From Siphlonurus alternatus (taxonomy: Eukaryota; Arthropoda; Insecta; Ephemeroptera; Siphlonuridae), in assembly GCA_949825025.1 (NCBI GenBank), contig OX463782.1, forward strand, positions 3,297,501 to 3,361,500: a stretch of DNA of 64,000 bases. Direction: 5' to 3'. Under the pieces are notes generated by a model. That model was not told the DNA's origin. It ran no database searches and saw nothing but the letters and a program-made list of their open reading frames with translations. Below are positions 34,901 through 48,616 of this stretch, one piece after another (the stretch's first letter is position 1; the number at the start of each line of letters is the position of its first letter). Made by a program: the position numbers and the translations under genes.

Positions 34901-37297
34901 ACTGTGTATAATTTCCATTATATAACAATTTACTTCAACAATTTCACTTCTCGCTCAGTAAAAGTTTACAGAAAAATTTAATTAACTACCGGTATAAATT
35001 TTTTATTATTAAAAATAATGTAAAAAGTCACAGATTATTTATGTTATAATAAAAAAACTAAAATTCTAATTAAATACGTGTAACAACAACTGACATAATA
35101 AAAAATAACTCTTTAATTAATATCATATAATTTTATTGCAGTATATACTTCATATTAAATTTGATAGATATCAGAATTCAATAAATGTTATAATATAATG
35201 CCCTCTTTTTTGGAATTATCTAGTTCTTACACTGTACTGTACTTTTATTTTATTTTCTTAACTATTATAAAATTATTCATAGATTGCATGCTAAAATTTT
35301 ATGCAGTTATTAATCTTATGTACTATATTAGTGTTGGTTATCAACACCCTGTGTCCAAGAAAGAGAGTGTGTTCATATATTGCTACTTTTAAGAAAATTA
35401 GCTGTAGTTTCTAGCTGGCTTAGATCAACAATTAAATTTTAATCAACACATTAATTTTGGGGGTGTTCAGTTTTGAATTAATTTTAATGAAATCAATTAA
35501 ATTTTAAATTGTTAATAAATACTCTGATTTATACTCCTGTTTTTATGTTTTCAGTGTTGGAGTCATTAGATGTATCAAATTGTCCAAGAGTCACTGATGT
35601 TAGCATTAGACATGCTTTCAAATTTAACCAGTTGAAGATTTTAAGTTTGGAGAAAAATACAGAGGTAAGTTGAGACCATGATAATTTTGTCCCTCGTCCG
35701 GAATAATGAGCTATCTGCCTACCACGATTTTGTGTGCAATAATGAACTGTCTGCTATTTCAACAATGAACTTTGTGCTTTAATTAATGATTTAAAGCTCA
35801 TTGTTGCACTCACCTAATACAACATGCAGTTCATTATTGAATACATGGTTGGTAGATAGCTTATTGTTCCAGACAAGAACGATTTAGTGTTAGTCGCTTG
35901 ATGGTTTAGATATTATTTACACATTTACTGGTAGGAATTGAGCAAGAGTTCTTGTTATGCTATTTGTGGATATTTTATAAACCTTTATCACTTAGTTATT
36001 TGAATGCCTAGATTTGAATTCGGACAGGAAACAAAAAAATGAGGAGCTGGACTCGTTACAACACCCCTCTTTCTGAATTCCTAGTCATTGGTACTGTTAA
36101 TAATTTAATGATGGAACTTGTATGATTCAGAATCAATCTAGTGCAATCACTGAAGTTGATTCAAAATCCTTGTTTATTATCTTGATATAATTTTAGTTTG
36201 GAGATTAATTTTAAGACGTACTTCTGCCATAATTTTATTTAATTTCAGTTGATCAAAAGTTGAAGTTTAATCTCTTTTAACTACACGTTTGTACATAAAA
36301 TTGTGTTTTCTAATAACTTATTGTGTCAGATCACGGACACCAGCCTGCAGTCCCTGGCCGTCTTCTGTCCGAGTCTGCAGGAGCTGAACCTCCACGAGTG
36401 CAGTCTGATCACTGACCAGGGCATCGTTTACCTGAGCCACCTGCGCAGGATCAAGAGACTCACCATCTCGGTGAGCTTGTGTCCCATCACAATTTTTTTT
36501 TGTCCCCTACAAATTTGTTTCATCAAATTTGCCCATTCATTTTAAAATGTATTTTAATGTTAAATGAAACTAATCAAACTAAAAAAATATTGTACTACGT
36601 AACTTACAAAGAAACAACTTGAAAAGATCAGGACTTAATTAAAGATAACGTTGTTCTTGGTTCTCCCATTATATTCATTATACTGTTCTAAAATTTCAAA
36701 AATAGCAAATAGTATGAGAGTGAATGCTGAAGAGAAAACGAGACTAAAAAGACAGTTATCAGATTTATGTTTTATAAAATGTAGGGTAGCAAAATTAAAG
36801 CAGCCTTTGTTTTACAACCAACGGTGTTACCATTTAAAATTTAAAGAAAATTGCTATATATTGGTATTATAGTTTAGATGCCTTTGACTTCAGGTTTAAG
36901 ATAAGTATTTTTTTTGCTATACATATTTAACACATCAACATATTTGTTTTAAAAAAGCTGCCTTCTTTAAATTTACACAATAAATTTCTTGTAATTGCAA
37001 TAATAAAGCAATAGTTTTACCTATTGATCTCCGACACCAGCCCCTCTGACGTGTTGCTATATCCAACAGGGTTGTGACAAGCTGACCAACGCCACTCTCG
37101 AAGCTCTGATGAAGACCAAGTCTCCGTTGAGAGACGTTGAGATGCGGCAGTGTCAGAAATTCTCTCGGGACGCAGTGAACATTTTCAGCAACTGGCTCAA
37201 CCATTCCATCACCTGGAGCGAGAGTATCAGAGACTACCCCACGTGGACTCCTCCCCCACCTCCTTCCTTCCCAGTCAACGGTTATGCAGACTGTTAG
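31974..37297 (+). CDS. F-box and leucine-rich-repeat protein
   Basis: Seven coding exons (31974-32030, 32131-33207, 34116-34328, 34390-34615, 35555-35664, 36330-36470, 37070-37297) close in phase to give 683 aa. An F-box lies at about residues 16-48 (LPVEVISYIMEHLCLADRIN, then a CRLWYEAS stretch). Many cysteine-type leucine-rich repeats follow, with patterns such as LEILHISGCSEL, LEYLDLSSC, LRRLNLNRC, LESLDVSNC and LQELNLHEC. The C-terminus is Pro-rich (TPPPPPS). By family this is a substrate receptor of an SCF (Skp1-Cullin1-F-box) ubiquitin ligase; its substrate and exact orthologue are not evident. Exon 4 contains a charged, helical insert between repeats (KEERKIVFEAKRKQ). Exon 2 is long and AT-rich in codon use, whereas exons 3, 6 and 7 are GC-rich. 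Two hairpin MITEs lie in intron 2 and one in intron 5. Confidence 0.93.
33283..33582. mobile_element. Hairpin MITE, GAGTATTGACCTC family, diverged copy
   Basis: Shares ttgcagaaatagatagagg and its mirror ctatccatttttgcaata, and ends tgaggtcgacactt. It lies in intron 2 of the F-box gene, directly before another copy. Confidence 0.65.
33591..33920. mobile_element. Hairpin MITE with related inner arms but different ends
   Basis: The ends atggacaacatacatg and catgtatgttgtccat are exact inverted repeats. The inner arms (attgcagaaatgaatagagg) match the GAGTATTGACCTC family. It is a variant with exchanged termini, lying in intron 2 of the F-box gene. Confidence 0.7.
35688..35880. mobile_element. Hairpin MITE, GTCCCTC...AATAATGAGCTATC family
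   Basis: tttgtccctcgtccggaata at the left is opposed by a tattgttccagacaagaac block at the right. Inner arms gagctatctgcctaccacg and their mirror are present. It lies in intron 5 of the F-box gene, starting about 24 bp after the exon 5 donor. Confidence 0.7.
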
Positions 37298-38497
37298 AAT
37301 TGTGTGTGTTGTTTAGTAAACTTAAATAATTCCTACCGGTTCAATGCCAGTCTGAACTTAGGGAGAGGGTATGTGTTCCACTTTTTAAAGGAGATTTTTA
37401 ACTACAATGACTAGTATAGAATTGTTTTCTAATCTCAATTAAAAACAAATTCATTTTTCTAAATCAGATTGAACAAAAAATTTCATGCAGTTGAGATAAT
37501 ACTGTAATGGAATGTATTTCTTTTGTGTGAACTTAAAAGATCAAATATACAGTGTGCTTCTCTGAAGCCTGCCCTAATACAGAATATGCAAGATAGAGGG
37601 TTCAATTGTTGATCGCCAATTTTTTCTATTTTTTTCCTCATAACCCACATTATTAGAAAATTTAATTTTTTTTTCTCACCATTTTAATTTGAAAATAATT
37701 CTTATTCCCTCATTTAAGGGTCTTCATCTTATTTTGAATCAAGAACTTGTTTTCTTCTAAAAAATTTGCTATAATTAATGCCAATAAGGGAAGTTTTAAG
37801 GAATGTTTTTACATTGATTTTGACAGGAACAGCATGAGCAACAGATGTGCAAATAACAAATATCTTGTCAGAGTTATGGTGTTTTGGGATCTGTTAACGA
37901 AATAACTTACGAAAGTATGATTTTATGTATTTAAAACAAAAAGCCTGCTTTTCATATTACAAGAATTTATTTATTTCATATTGTTTCATTTTTTTGTTGT
38001 TATTTTTATCTGATAAAATAAAGTTTAAACAATCTCAATATTTAATATCATGAACCAGGCAAATCATGTTGTTAAGTTTGTGTGTGCTATGATGAAAATT
38101 AAAACGCCTTGGATCAATATATTAGCCAGTTTGATTTTGATTGAATTTCCTTGTTTTTCTGAAACTATAGATGTAAATACTTGATTGTTTGGAGTTTAAT
38201 GTAAACTTAAATGACTACAAAAATTAAAAACATTGTATAAATATGTAATATATATTTTATTTGTTTGTAAATATAATAAAGATATACAATTACTCCTAAA
38301 AAATATCAGTGCATTTTATTATATACCGTAACATGGTTTATATCTCATCAGTAATCCTGCAAGTAAAAACAAATATTTGTAAAAATACCAGTGCAAATAG
38401 AAAGCTTTTTAAAAATGATTATAAATAAAATACATATTATTATAGATAACCTAGTGGTAAATAATATTTTAAACAAGAAATTGGTAATGACATTACC
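37298..38497. other. 3' UTR and flank of the F-box gene
   Basis: AT-rich, with no further ORF of note. AATAAA at 38017-38022 and at 38275-38280 are the two best poly(A) signals. Confidence 0.5.
38017..38022 (+). terminator. Candidate poly(A) signal of the F-box gene
   Basis: AATAAA about 720 bp after the stop codon. A second AATAAA at 38275 is an alternative. Confidence 0.4.
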
Positions 38498-38870
38498 TTA
38501 AGGGTAAGGTAACACGCCCAATGTTTAAAAAAAAAAAAAAAAAAAATCCCACACATAAAAATTATGAAAATTTTTTAAAATATTCTCCTCTGCAACCCCT
38601 ATCAGTGGCTAAAATATCAGGTATGCAAATACGATCTAGTTTTTAAGTTATGAATTTTTAAAGTTGACTAATTTAACATGGAGAAATCAAACTTCCATGT
38701 TAAATTAGTCAACTTTAAAAATTCATAACTTAAAAGCTAGATCGTATTTGTATACCTGATATTTTAGCCACTGATAGGGGTTGCAGAGGAGAATATTTCA
38801 AATTTTTTTCATAATTTTTATTTTTATTTATTTATTTTTTTTAACATTGGGCGTGTTACCTTCCCCTTAA
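38498..38870. mobile_element. TTAA-flanked hairpin MITE, family A copy
   Basis: TTAAGGGTAAGGTAACACGC on the left and a gcgtgttaccttccccttaa block on the right. The arms match family A (gatctagtttttaagttatg and its mirror). Its right TTAA is also the left TTAA of the next element. Confidence 0.85.
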
Positions 38871-39258
38871 GGGTAAGATAACACAAAACATTGATTGTTG
38901 TAGTCCCATTTGATTAACATGTAAACCTTAGCAACCTCACAATAATTCTGATTTTTTTTTGAGAGACAGTTCTTAACACCGAAAAAATGTAGAAAAAATT
39001 TCAAAACAATCAGACGATCCAATTTTTTTAAATTAATTGTTTAAATTTTCAGTATAAGGCTTTCCCATGGAGACCCAAACTAAGAAATTATTTTTAAAAA
39101 ATTGGATCGTCCGATTGTTTTGAAAATTTTTCCACATTTTTTTTGGTGCTAAGACCTGTCTCTCAAAAAAAGTTCAGAATTATTATGAGGTTGCTAAGGT
39201 TTACATGTTAATCAAATGGGACTACAACAATCAATGTTTCCTGTTATCTTACCCTTAA
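38867..39258. mobile_element. TTAA-flanked hairpin MITE, family B copy 1
   Basis: TTAAGGGTAAGATAACACAA on the left and a tgttatcttacccttaa block on the right. The inner arms (aacatgtaaaccttagcaac and its mirror) differ from family A. A second copy is at 54835-55227. It shares TTAA at 38867-38870 with the neighbouring family A element. Confidence 0.85.
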
Positions 39259-40214
39259 TAATAAAATAATATAAAAAAAAACAGCTAGGAATGTTAATAT
39301 TTATCCTGCTGAAAGAAATGAAAGAAAATAATTTTATTTTTAAAAAATGAATATCACAGTCTTATAACATTTGTTGTGATAACTATTCTAATCTTATTTA
39401 CTGTCCATATAATTAACAGACATTGAGACATTAATAAATATTTTAATAAAAATAATGAAAACTATATCACTAATTTTTAGGAAAATATTAATAATTTTTA
39501 CTTATAAAAAGTTAGTTAAAAGATATATTATACTTATTCCAATAAAAGTTCAACTATAAAATAAGTTGTCATTATATCTGCCACTTTTATTTTCTAAACA
39601 TGATAAAATGTTAATTTCTAAATTTTAATTATTTTACCACTAGTTATCTATCACAGAAAAAGCACATTTAGAGGGGTCAAAATAATACATACCAAGAAGG
39701 TATATTTAACCTCAAAAATGTTTTGTAGGATTTATGAATCCCCCTTAAAACCTGTTTTAGATCATACAGAAAGAAAGGAACAAAAGACACCAACCAAAGA
39801 TAAATGTAGATTTAAAGCTCGCTTGGCAATAAATAATGTTGCACCTTTAATTTAAAAAATTGGTCAACACGAGCTTTAAAACTTATTACTGCAGCTTAAG
39901 AAATGTAAGAGTTTAACAGTAGACAGTATTTCAAACAGTCTACAATAGGTAGGTGACGGTAAAATATACTAGTTTCAAATTTTCTGATGTTCAACATATA
40001 TTCGTTGGTGGCATTTTAAATATTAAACTTTGCAGCTATGTATCAGTCAAAGAAAATAAATAGAATTTAGAAGTGATGAGCCAGGTATGAAATGAGGTAT
40101 AAGAAATAAATTACCATTTTAAAACATGATGTTTGCATGGCTAGAAAAAATCACCAATATGGTGACATCCACCTATTGATCTAAACCTATCTGCTAACCT
40201 GAGCCAGGTATATC

Positions 40215-40371
40215 ATTCCTAATCCAGAATAATGAGCTGTTTGCCTACCATGATTGTAATAATGAGCTATCTGATATATCAGATGAGTGCAATAATAAGC
40301 TACTATACTATACAGCTCATTATTGCACATTATTGTGGTAGGCAGAAAACTCATTGTTCTAGACGAGGGAC
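40215..40371. mobile_element. Hairpin MITE, GTCCCTC...AATAATGAGCTATC family, short copy
   Basis: cctaatccagaataatgagc opposed by actcattgttctagacgagg. The inner arms share gagctatctgatatatcag-type sequence. Confidence 0.65.
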
Positions 40372-40529
40372 GCACAGTATGTAATATCCTTATATCATGT
40401 AGAACTCTGAGGTATAACATATTTCTATCAACAAAGTTTAAGATTTAACATACCTATGGGAAGAACAGAAAGCTTAAAATGTTAAGTTATTTTCATTATT
40501 GTTACATTAAATTATAAGAAAATCTTACA

Positions 40530-40535
40530 TTTATT
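40530..40535 (-). terminator. Poly(A) signal of TBK1
   Basis: TTTATT on the plus strand (AATAAA on the minus strand), 48 bp after the TBK1 stop codon. Confidence 0.55.
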
Positions 40536-40582
40536 ACGCTGATTTATGGGCTTGCTAGTAATTATGTATACAGACTTGAGCA

Positions 40583-43500
40583 TTACTTGTCAACACTTCC
40601 ATTAGCACTACTTCCCCCAGTTGCCAAGGCGTGTGTGAGTGTTTCAAACTGGCCAACAAGATCTGAATTTTCTCGTAGGATCTGTGCAATCTCTTCTTGG
40701 ATTGCTAGGACGTCTGCAAGGCTTCGTTGGTACGAGGGTAATTTGGGGGAAGGGGTGGGAGGTGGGGAGCACGGAGGGGGTGCGGGCTTGCCCTGACTCT
40801 CCACCCCTCCGAGGTAAGACATCTCGGCACACTCGTAACCCACACGGACCTTCTCCAGCTGTGCAGCAGCGTGGCTCACGTCTCGACGGAGGATTTCAGC
40901 CTGGAAGTGAAACATGGAATGAGATGTGATTTTTGTTAACGTTAATTTAAACAATAAGTGATGTCAGGAATGGAGTCCTAGAGAGAGACAATAGAGATAG
41001 TAAAAGAGTCCCAATCTATTTTCATATGACTAAAATAACTAAGCATAGTGTAAGTATATCGTAGTGTCTAGTTCGCCAATCTTAATTTGGTAGAATTTGC
41101 AAACATTGCTGATCTCAATACATTTTCCAGTAAAGTATAAAAATGATGTATGAAAATTCTACCATGTTGAGATCTACAAACTTGTCGCTACCACAACAAC
41201 AAGAATGTGCATTTTTTTTTAATATCTTTATTCATATAACAATAGCGTCCAGCTAGGATAATCCTATTGGCCGGTTAGCGTTACATTTCTTTTATAGTTG
41301 TAGCATACATAATTCATTATTATCTAAATATTAAATCAATTATTATTTTAAATTATGATAATGTATTATCTCCAATTATACAAAAAAGATTAACTTTAAA
41401 TGTCTTTAGCAGAAATTAAAATTTATTACAAGTACTTTATGTAAAGTGAATTACATACATGCAATTTTCATTTTCATTAGTTAATATTGTAGTTTTCTAA
41501 TATTGAGAGTATAATTCTTTACATGATAATAATTAATTATAAATGTTTCCCAGTATTTGAGTTGTCGCCGTGCTGAAAGAAACCTTTTACTAAAGGTCAT
41601 TTTAGTTTACTACACTATCTTTAATATAGAGACAATACTCTTATATTTGAATGGTCTTTGCAAATTTTTTAAAACTAAGGCTTCATTTTCTTTTACACTT
41701 TTTATCTTGCAAATTTTCCCTCACCATGCAATAGATGGCAATAGCATTTGATGTATTATTTAAACAATTCAGCAACACTATTGACGTCATAAAGACAGGT
41801 ATGGACATCTGGTGGATTTTACCTGAGTGATTCTAAAAGTGTCATTGTTTTGATATCAGCTTTGCTACTGACTAAAGTACACGTGTAGTTGAGTCATACT
41901 GATTCTATAGAGGCTGTTTTCAATGCCATCTCTTGGTGCTTTATGCGGGCAATTGCCATCTGAAGGAATTGTGCAAAAATTTGCAATCTTCAGTATGGAT
42001 TTCTCACCTTCTTCTTTATTCTTTAGCTCTCAAAAGATAAAAACTACAACGAAATACACAGTTAATATTTTTCATCCTATCTTATCTCTCCAAGATAATG
42101 CCTAATAATAACACATAAAACGGTAAAAATAATTAAGATAAAAAGTACAGTATAATTTCTATTAAACTTTATGAAATGTTGCAAAAAATGTGCAAAAAAT
42201 CATTGAAACTTGCTTGCCAATGGACATTTACAGTACAAAAGTAAAAATTGTATTTTTTTTTGTATTTTTACTACAAAAACACACAAAAACAACCTTTAAA
42301 AAAAGTAAAAAGCACCAAAATTTAATTGAAATTTACAAATTGACTTCCAGTATCAATCTATCAATACTGTACCTACTAAACTTACATGAGATACTGTGCT
42401 TCAGAACACAGATGATTTAAATACCTGTAAATACGAAGTTTGGGCGAGCTTGTACCAGTCTGCCAGAGAGTCTGCAAGCGCCGCAGCGAAGGGCAGGGTT
42501 TGGTTTGTGACGAGGGCAGCTATCTTCTTGCCAGTCTCTGTTGCCTTGATCCTCTCCAGCAGATGGAACTGCTCGTCGTTGTAGGAGGGCTCGCGGGTGG
42601 CGCGGTCACGTAGCAGGTGCTGCCAGCTGTCCTTGAGACGAGTTACGAGCGCAGAGACCCGGGATACGTCACCAGCAGCGCGGTCAGCTGTTGACGACAA
42701 TCAAGTTTTTAATAAATATGAAGCCCAACAATATTGGGTGTGATTCATGAATTACAGTAAAAACTTGTTATTACGTAAAGCCAATAGACCCAAGAAATTA
42801 GGTTTACCTTATTTCGAGTACATACAGTATTACCCTATATTGAGTTTTTCCTACACCTGCAATGCTAATTATTTTTTATGGGACCGCAATCTCCTTTACT
42901 CAAACTTAGAGGTTTACGTAACAACAAGTTGAGTAATAACGAGTTTCACTGTATCTTATTTCTCCAACTCAATGGTACCATTCATGGTTAGTGATAAACC
43001 TAGTTACCCACATTGTGAACAATACACAATACAGTATTTCTAATTAGACTACAATTAAAACAGTACAGTATCCCTGAAAATTGTCTTTAACTGAAAATTC
43101 TTCTATTTTACAAAGAAATTTACAATAACTAAAGGCAGTAAATTACTGCACTTGCCATCAATTCATTCATTGATTCATTCATTATTTTCCCATTAAAAAA
43201 TGGATACAGGCCTCAAATTACAAATAGACAGACATTAAGTGTTGCTCAAGTTTATAATCAACATTCGTATTATTTTTACCTGCGCGCGGTGCGTCTGTGC
43301 GAAGTCGCGCTGTAAAGAAAGTCCTTGCTGACATCACAACTCACAGCTAGCACCGATTAGCATTGAGTTGTGACGTCATCAAGGACTAAATTTCTTACTT
43401 TGAACTGCGACTTCGCACGGATGCATCACGCGTGGAAAAAAATTATGCGAATGTTGATTATATACTCTAAACCCACTTGGTGACTGTCTAATTTGTGATT

Positions 43501-46500
43501 TGAGGCCTGTATGCCTTTAAAGAAGGTGAGCCAAATGAAAGACTATTTTCTTTGTGTGCATAAGCAATATTAAAAATTCACATCAATAAATAAACAAAAA
43601 GATGAACAGTTAAGAAGAATCGATCAATCAAGAAACAACAGGGGTTGATAAATGTCAATTAAGGAAGAGTTAAACAGATAACAAATAGTGCGAGAGCCCA
43701 AACCAATTGATTTAAATTTCTTTGAGACTTACGGTCCAGCCCCTGAGCCAGGGTGAGCCACTCCCTGCCGAGGTCCCTGGTGCTCAGCTGTTTGGTAGCG
43801 GGGGCGAGCTCCACCAACAGACGTCTCAGACCGGCCAGCTCTCCCTGGCGAGCTCGCAGCTCCTCCCCAAGCTCAGACAGTTGAGAGTTGTACGAGGCAA
43901 GCACGTCGTGCACCCTGAAACATTTAATACAAAACATTTAGCAGGTGCTAGTGTAGTCTTACAGAAATAAATTTACTTTTTTCCATAAGATCTTTCCAGT
44001 GCTTCAAGTTAATACAGAAATTAATCTCATTTTAGTGTAGCAAATGGAAACAGTGAAAAAAATTCTCAAAACTCACAGTACAGTACAAAGGTTTTGGGAG
44101 AAATAGAAAAAAGAAAGCAGTCACTAAAAAAATAATGTAGATATTGAAAATTGAAGTAAACATGGGTTCTTCAGTGAACAAAATTTTTAGTGTTGTCTTT
44201 GACAAAATTTTTACCATAAATTTTTGGTTAGAATTGTTTTAACTTTTACTAAACATGCATTTACTGTGTTTTCTGTTTTTTTTTTTTTTTTTTTTTTTTT
44301 CTTTCTTATCTTCTTTCAGAAACTTTCTAATGTAATGTTGCCCTAAATGTCTTAACTTGTTGCTTAGCACAAAGGGAGGTATGTGTGGAGGAAATCTACA
44401 GTACTGACCAGGAGCAAGCAGCAAAATCAACCTACAATAATCACTTTTATGTCACAGGTAAATAAAAAGAGTTGCATGTGTCGATCATCATGCATTCATT
44501 TTTCTTTGCAATTCATCTTTGACATAAAGGCATGCATTTTGAGCTACTTTACAGAATGCTCCTAGTTGGGCTGAACTACGCAAACACTGAATAATGAAAA
44601 CTTTTTAATGAAAATTATTTTCTTATACTACTTAACATTTATTTTTGAAAAAAACAACACACTGGTAATTCAGGGATAACAAACATATAATTATTTTGAT
44701 ATCCTTACTTGAGGAGCGCCTGTGCTCTTCCCTCGAGGGCATGGGTGATTTGCAGACTCTGCTCCCTCAAAGCCTCAACCTCTGCCGCCTCTCTGCCCAG
44801 CAGTTGCGACAGTCCATGTGTCGCCCTGCCTGCCAGCCTAGCTGACGTGGACACCAGCTCCGCCTGTCGCTTGGCCCCGTATGCGACACTGCAGCAACTC
44901 TTGGACACTGTCGCATCCGTCTCAAGAGACACTGGCATCGGGAACGACGGGAACTTGGGAACCTGAGAGTCAGTGCGGTGATTTGTAGAGGTGGCTAATG
45001 TGAGTCAAGAAAATCCCATGTCTTTTGAAATAGGATGTTTTTTTTTTTTAATTAGCACAAATAAAAACTTATTGGAAATTGAAGGAACAAAATATCTACG
45101 TACTTTATTATTCAGTCTGATGGAATTATTTAAGTATTGTAAGAAATATTATATAAAGTGAAATACTGTAGAAAATTGTAAAACCGGAGACTAGTTCCCA
45201 AGACTTTTTTCCTGCAAAATCTTGAAAATCTTGAAATGTAAATTAATGGCAAGTACTGTAATATGAAGCAATGTTTTGGCTTTGTTTTCTCATCAGACGA
45301 AGAGAAATAGAAACAGAACGGAGAATAACTTAATACAATATTTAAAATTTCTTTTAGTTTCAAAGGAAATTGTAAGCAAAATTATATTATACAATTCCAG
45401 CATTAAGCCTATATTACACGATACAATTTTTCTGATTATTGTATACAATTTTTTCTTGCAAGAAAATTTTCTCTCAATACAAACAAATGGAGATTAAATT
45501 TTCTTGTAAGGAAAAATTGTATACAATAATCAGAAAAATTGTATCGTGTAATATAGGCTTTAGATAAAATTGTCATCTAATAAAGAGTGCTCCACAACAA
45601 CATTTTCAGAAAATTTTACTGCTACTTTTGACGATTGTAAAGCCGGTATTACACGATACAATTTTTCTAACTATTGAATACATTTTTTCCTTACAAGAAA
45701 ACTTGAACTCCATTTGTTTGTATGGAGATGAAATTTTCTTGTAAGGAAAAATTGTATGCAATAATCAGAAAAATTGCATGGTGTAATATCGGCTTTAGAC
45801 TCAATGTCAGTCTTAACCCACCTCCCCTGTGTTGAGCAAGGTGACATTGTTGTTCTCTCTGTGGAAGAGGACAAGGGGCTGCAGCTGAGAGGTCTTGGGC
45901 AGCTCAGACACGAGCTGGTCCTCCATCATCAGGATTTGGTGCTTGGCGGCCACCCCGGTCTGCTCTGCAATGTCTGCACACACATCCTCCAGGCTCGATT
46001 CCTGCAAACAATAGCGTGACATAAGAGCAGAATTTGATACTCTTTGAGAACAAATCAAGCTTTGTTACCGACGGTAAGTTATAAAGCAGCATCATTTTTT
46101 GAAACCGAAGTTTCTATTTAGTTTGAGATATGAGATATGTTAATTTAAGTCAAAGCAAAATTGATATTTCAGAATGAAGTATCAATTTTTATTGGAAAAA
46201 TGGTTAAAGTTAAGCTACTCTGAATTCTTTTTCCAGCTTTTTTAGAGCTCAAGAACTATTTTTAAAAATATTGAAAGTAAAGATAGAGGTATCAATAGAA
46301 GTCACTTCTTAATAAAAAGGATAAGACTTAAAGGAGCCCGGTGAATTCAAACCTGAACTTTGAATAACATTTCAGCAATTCTTCCTGGTCTCTAAAAAAT
46401 TTGAAAAATCAGAATGGCATAACTTTGAAACCTTTATTCATTTCTGCAATAACAAATTTTGAGGTCAATGTTCTATTTAATACTCCTATCAAAGATCAAC

Positions 46501-48550
46501 GAACCTTTGATGGAGGGTAGATTCTGAGCAGCTGGCAAGTATGAGCGTGCCACACCCACACGAGGGCCTGCTTGGCCTTACTGACTCCCGTGACGGCAGA
46601 GAAGAACTGCTCGAAGCTCCAGATGCGAGCGGGCTCCGTCTCAAGCAGTCCGGCCAGCAGTGGCGTGACCAGAGAGCGTAGGCCGCGACTCAGCTGACAC
46701 GAGGCGGGCAGCTCTCGCGACCAAGTGATGGGGGCATCCTCAGCACTCTGGCAACACAATAGGAACAGAGGCATGTAGGTTCATCTGAATGGAAAACCTG
46801 CATGGAATTTTTTCATTGCATTTTTGGATAGAGGACTTTAAAGGTGAACTGAAGGGATTGCTTTTTTTTCCCATTAGGAAACCTTATATTACCTATCCCA
46901 TCCATCTGCACTAATTTTTTCATGGCAGATACTTATTGTGCTGTTGTAGGACAATTAGTGAAAAAGTGAAGTTGTGACGTATTAGCGACGGTTGGTTGAC
47001 TTAAAACTCGCCGCCGTGAAAAAACACACGAGCGACCGCGGAAACTGCCGAGAGAGTGGTGATCGCGAGCCGATCGCCGCTCCCTCGGCAGTTTCCGCGG
47101 TCGCTCGCGGTCGCTCGTGTGTTTTTTCACGGCGGCGAGTTTTAAGTCAACCAACCGTCGCTAATACGTCACAACTTCACTTTTTCACTAATTGTCCTAC
47201 AGCAGCACAATAAGTATCTGCCATGAAAAAATTAGTGCAGATGGATGGGATAGGTAATATAAGGAAAAAAAAGCAATCCCTTCAGTTCACCTTTAAGTTA
47301 GGTACATACCAGTATTATTATTATTATTTGTCAGATGTTTTTGAACTTTCTTACACAATTTAAATCTTGCTGCAAAGTGCCATGATGTCATAACCATACA
47401 AATACCTCTAACATGCAAGCAAAGGAAAAGTCTTAACGTGACAGCATTTTATAGCACAATTTTGAATGTGTTAAAGGTTTAAAATAATTAATAACATAAT
47501 GTATACATAACTTAATATCCTCTATCCAAAATATGTAATAAAAATGTTGCACAGGTTGCCCATTGAATTTAGTACTGTATAGGGCAAAATTCAATGATAA
47601 TGGATTTTGTTAATCTCATTCCATTTCATATTTCATACCTTCTAAAATACATAAAAAAAAAACTACATTTCTCCTCATTATATGCCACTTTAGAGAAGAT
47701 ACTCAATTTTTGTTTTACTAAGAAATGATTCTATCACACTGATAACTAATGGTGTAGGTTTGATTCATATGCTGCAGTACAGAAAAAAGGGTGGGGAAAA
47801 GTTTTATTTTGGAAGGTACAATACAGTGTAAAAATAAAAAATAATTCTAAATTCACAAAAGATGAGTTTTCAAATATTACCTAGCTCATCTATGAAATAC
47901 ATATTTCAATGAAGAAACAGCTAGTACAGCTACTGACAGCTACTGTGGTGTGTATATTTATTATTAGTCTTTTATTAAACACAGAAAGTGTACATATTAA
48001 CAGCACTAGAAACATACATTATAGAAAAACATTACAATAGAACACATAAAACATACATACAAAACATATATAATAGTTACAGAATAATAGAACAATAGAA
48101 AATGATAATAAAACAATATAAAATAAAATAACAGATGATACTAACAGCCTGTTACATCATAATAATAATATATCATATATATAATCACATATATAAGACA
48201 AAATATGACATAGAAAATAGATAGAATAAAAAAAACTTATTGCTTCATTGCTATTCAAAATCTATAGACTATATGAAATCTCCCCTGGCATAATCGCTAA
48301 TAGACTTAATTCTAGATTTACAGATATTTAAATGATATTGGCTACAATATTCATTACATAATTTACATACACAAGATTGTTCAGCTTTATGATAACCAGA
48401 AGATTTACAAATTAGATAGTGGAAGCCGTGAACAGCCTGGCGAGTTAAAACATTTCTAACATTGGATCTATCCAATTGGGGCAGACACCAATATTTACAT
48501 GTCATAGCATCAGTGCTGTAAAACTCAGGATTAATATCCTGAGCTTTTTG

Positions 48551-48616
<66 letters not shown>

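Larger units (their letters stand above)
39259..40582. other. Intergenic region between F-box gene and TBK1
   Basis: AT-rich and apparently non-coding. It holds one hairpin MITE at 40215-40371 and the TBK1 poly(A) signal at 40530. Confidence 0.5.

Noticed and set aside
46933..47213. Two 73-residue ORFs with the same beginning and end on opposite strands
   Set aside because: They are the two strands of one palindromic MITE, not proteins.
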